DNA from: Sinohyriopsis cumingii
Lineage: Eukaryota > Mollusca > Bivalvia > Unionida > Unionidae
Direction: 5' to 3'
DNA: 64,000 bases
NCBI GenBank assembly: GCA_028554795.2
Contig: CM068835.1
Span: 30,692,311-30,756,310 of the forward strand
This document shows, one piece after another, positions 62,417 through 64,000 of this stretch (position 1 is its first letter; each line of letters begins with the position of its first letter). Position numbers and translations under genes: made by a program. The notes under the pieces are model-generated. The model was not told where the DNA came from. It was given only the letters and a program-made list of their open reading frames with translations, and searched no databases.

Positions 62417-62550
62417 CTTGAGTGCAAAACGTCAAATGACTCAAGTTTAAACACCATAGACTAATTTATAGTCATGGCAGACCAGCGTATATAAAAGGGT
62501 GTGTGTCTTGTCCTTTCACTATTCATTTCACTCTCAAGCCGAGCACAACG
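62417..62550. promoter_or_regulatory. Divergent promoter, PolB and zinc-knuckle gene, element 2
   Basis: The inverted repeat CTTGAGT/ACTCAAG lies directly before the PolB ATG (62417-62445). CTATAAATTA for PolB is on the minus strand near 62463-62472, and TATATAAAAG for the zinc-knuckle gene is on the plus strand near 62490. Confidence 0.65.
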
Positions 62551-62952
62551 ATGGAAGAGACTAGCCAAATCGAACGTTTCGTCAGAGCTTTGCGAGGGGT
62601 CATTAGAAAATTCTCTTCAGACCAGCCCACGGACTACTCTCCTTCCTTTCGAGATAAAAGTCAAGATACTTGCTATATCTGTCAGAAGAAAGGGCATTGG
62701 TCTTCAGAGTGTCCAGACCGTCAAAAAAGAACAAAAACAGGGGCTAAAAAAGACAAAAGTCAAGATACCTGTTATTATTGTAAAGAAAAAGGACATTGGT
62801 CTCCAGATTGCCCAAAAAAGAAACAAGAGGAGTCAGAAGAAAAGAGGAATTCTTCAGAAGAGAGGGATTCTTCGGAAGAAGAGAGGGGTTTTTCAGAGGA
62901 AGAAAGCAGACAGGGGAAGAAAAAGAAACAGGAGAAGAAGGGAAGAAAGTGA
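62551..62952 (+). CDS. Zinc-knuckle (CCHC) protein
   Basis: 133 codons from MEETSQIERFVRALRGVIRK. Two knuckles CX2CX4HX4C: CYICQKKGHWSSEC (about residues 39-52) and CYYCKEKGHWSPDC (about 72-85). The Glu/Ser then Lys-rich tail ends at a TGA; element 1 continues further (SEEEEEEKPVRVKKFKK), and the same continuation exists here in the next frame, so a 1-base shift may have shortened the tail. Both knuckles are intact. Likely binds single-stranded nucleic acid; role inferred. Confidence 0.8.
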   Translation: MEETSQIERFVRALRGVIRKFSSDQPTDYSPSFRDKSQDTCYICQKKGHWSSECPDRQKRTKTGAKKDKSQDTCYYCKEKGHWSPDCPKKKQEESEEKRNSSEERDSSEEERGFSEEESRQGKKKKQEKKGRK

Positions 62953-63269
62953 GGAGGAAGAAGAGGAAAAGAGTGTGACGGTGAAGAAATTTAAAAAAAA
63001 ACAGAAAGACTAAACAAGGAGACAGAAGAAGTCAATGAACTTTTTATTAAAGTGTTGTGTTGTGAATTGTGAATTGGATTGTAACAATGGATAAAAGAAT
63101 AAATTAATTATATAAGGTAAGTGTCTTTGAGTTATGATTTTAAAATAAGAACGTACACTCACGCACTCATGCACAGACACGTACTATAGGGGGTAAAATG
63201 GGCTGTTTATTTATTTTTTTTCGAGTTATTGGCAAATTGAAATTGTATTTCTTTTCGAGAAATGTGGGT
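62953..63269. other. Spacer with possible poly(A) signal
   Basis: Contains the shifted tail of the zinc-knuckle gene to about 63013 and AATAAA at about 63099-63104. No other gene. Confidence 0.5.
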
Positions 63270-63285
63270 GGCCCTGAAAAGGGCC
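63270..63285 (-). terminator. Histone-type 3' stem-loop of left-end gene, element 2
   Basis: Minus strand GGCCCTTTTCAGGGCC, ACCCA, then TTCTCGAAAAGAAATAC. It begins 25 nt after the stop of the coiled-coil gene. Confidence 0.8.
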
Positions 63286-63310
63286 TTTTTATTCTGGTGT
63301 AGGGGTGAGT

Positions 63311-63889
63311 TCAAGCAATCAACTTTAACTGCCTTAAGCCTTTGCCACGGCCAAGGCCTACTTCTGGACTGCGTAATGTTGATGATGATGATTGGGTTGA
63401 AATCACTAAGGGTGGTACGGTAGGCTTAGTCACAGGGTTGACGTGTTTAGCTCGGGAAGGTCGTATTCTCTTCGGTCGTAATAAAGAAGTCTGATACATT
63501 TGTTTCAGACTTCTTAACTCCGCTAAAATGTCCAACAATACCGTGACCATTTGATTTTCACCCTCTTGTTTCTTTGCTGCTACTTCTTCTTGCTGTTGTT
63601 GCTGTTGTTTTTTTTTTACCTCTTCTTCTTGCTGCTGCTGCTGTAGGAGAAAAGCTTGTTCCGCTTCCTTTTGTCGTTGTATAAATTTCTCCAATTCTTC
63701 TTTCTGTCTCTGTCTAAAATTCTCCACTTGCGGTAATGAAGAAGGTAACGAAGGTTCCGGAACAAATTCTTGCGAGGTAAGAAAATCCACAAAATCCCAA
63801 TTCACCTCTTCTGAAAGTAAGTCCGGGTTCCCTTGGGCAGTCTCCCCTGCTGGTGCACCCCAATCGATCGTTTTCTGAGTTTCCGTCAT
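63311..63889 (-). CDS. Gln/Glu-rich coiled-coil protein (intact)
   Basis: 192 codons, MTETQKTIDWGAPAGETAQG. Same parts as 22461-23036: acidic-hydrophobic NWDFVDFLTSQEF, coiled coil with Gln runs, and basic Ser-rich tail ending GLRQLKLIA. Function unknown. Confidence 0.75.
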   Translation of the reverse strand: MTETQKTIDWGAPAGETAQGNPDLLSEEVNWDFVDFLTSQEFVPEPSLPSSLPQVENFRQRQKEELEKFIQRQKEAEQAFLLQQQQQEEEVKKKQQQQQQEEVAAKKQEGENQMVTVLLDILAELRSLKQMYQTSLLRPKRIRPSRAKHVNPVTKPTVPPLVISTQSSSSTLRSPEVGLGRGKGLRQLKLIA

Positions 63890-63936
63890 GTTGAATCACT
63901 GTCGCATAGATTAACTGTACACAAGCGCTAGCGAAT

Positions 63937-63958
63937 CTATATAGACCACGTGACGTCA
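63937..63958 (-). promoter_or_regulatory. CRE / E-box / TATA promoter, element 2
   Basis: Minus strand TGACGTCA (63951-63958), CACGTG (63947-63952) and TATATAG (63937-63943), about 48 nt before the ATG at 63889; the same order as in element 1. Confidence 0.75.
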
Positions 63959-64000
63959 CATACTGATCTCTTCGGATTGGATGCGGGCTGACTGAATTTT

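Larger units (their letters stand above)
44474..64000 (-). mobile_element. Polinton/Maverick element 2 (incomplete in window)
   Basis: Starts AGTAGTAAAGTGGGTCACTT at the tail end and continues past the window. Gene order is the same as element 1 but on the minus strand. By alignment with element 1 about 0.75-0.8 kb is missing, including the left-end small gene and left terminal repeat. PolB is intact; integrase, ATPase, both capsid proteins, protease tail and a few small genes are broken. Differs from element 1 in its subterminal repeat core and in the accessory island. Confidence 0.9.

Noticed and set aside
21580..64000. Single inverted duplication creating both elements
   Set aside because: Element 1 has its own target duplication, and terminal repeat cores and accessory genes differ.

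Overview
The window is animal (metazoan) genomic DNA carrying two large Polinton/Maverick-type DNA transposons (the adintovirus-like class of endogenous virus). The host part is AT-rich, with long AT, GT/AC, GA and TC microsatellites, three minisatellites, tRNA-derived SINE pieces and two decayed non-LTR retrotransposons. It has no convincing host protein gene. This looks like a marine invertebrate, possibly a mollusc or other lophotrochozoan, but no host gene here settles it.

Layout: 1-21573 is repeat-rich host DNA with a dead LINE at 6415-8180 (minus). Element 1 (plus orientation) spans 21580-42063, is 20,484 bp long, has inverted terminal repeats of about 413 bp, and is flanked by a perfect 6-bp target duplication TATCCA. 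42070-44473 is host DNA with a minisatellite and a second LINE remnant. Element 2 (minus orientation) runs from 44474 past the window end and so lacks roughly its last 0.75-0.8 kb. The two copies therefore lie tail to tail.

Each element carries the Polinton core set: protein-primed family B DNA polymerase, retroviral-type integrase with chromodomain, A32-type packaging ATPase, adenain-type protease, hexon-like major capsid protein and penton-like minor capsid protein. Each also has conserved small proteins, including two related core proteins, a membrane protein, a pVI-like protein and a CYGC/HPSQ protein. An accessory island between polymerase and ATPase holds BIR (IAP-like) domains and a small family sharing an LPxELRERIYREL motif. 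Both copies are damaged. Element 1 has many stops and deletions, with protease, the membrane protein and a few small genes still open. Element 2 keeps an intact 1349-residue polymerase but has single-base frameshifts or stops in integrase, ATPase, both capsid proteins and the protease tail.

Most striking: the short genes at the ends of the elements do not end in ordinary poly(A) signals. They end in sequences matching the replication-dependent histone mRNA 3' end, namely a 16-nt stem-loop with UUUC loop, a flanking ACCCA, and a purine-rich U7-type downstream element. There are nine copies in the window. The three right-end genes also share a repeated upstream motif containing GATGTTTTCCTTCACGTCCG followed by a TATA-like box. 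Internal genes use AATAAA signals. This suggests two transcription classes, with the terminal genes possibly S-phase coupled; that interpretation is inference.
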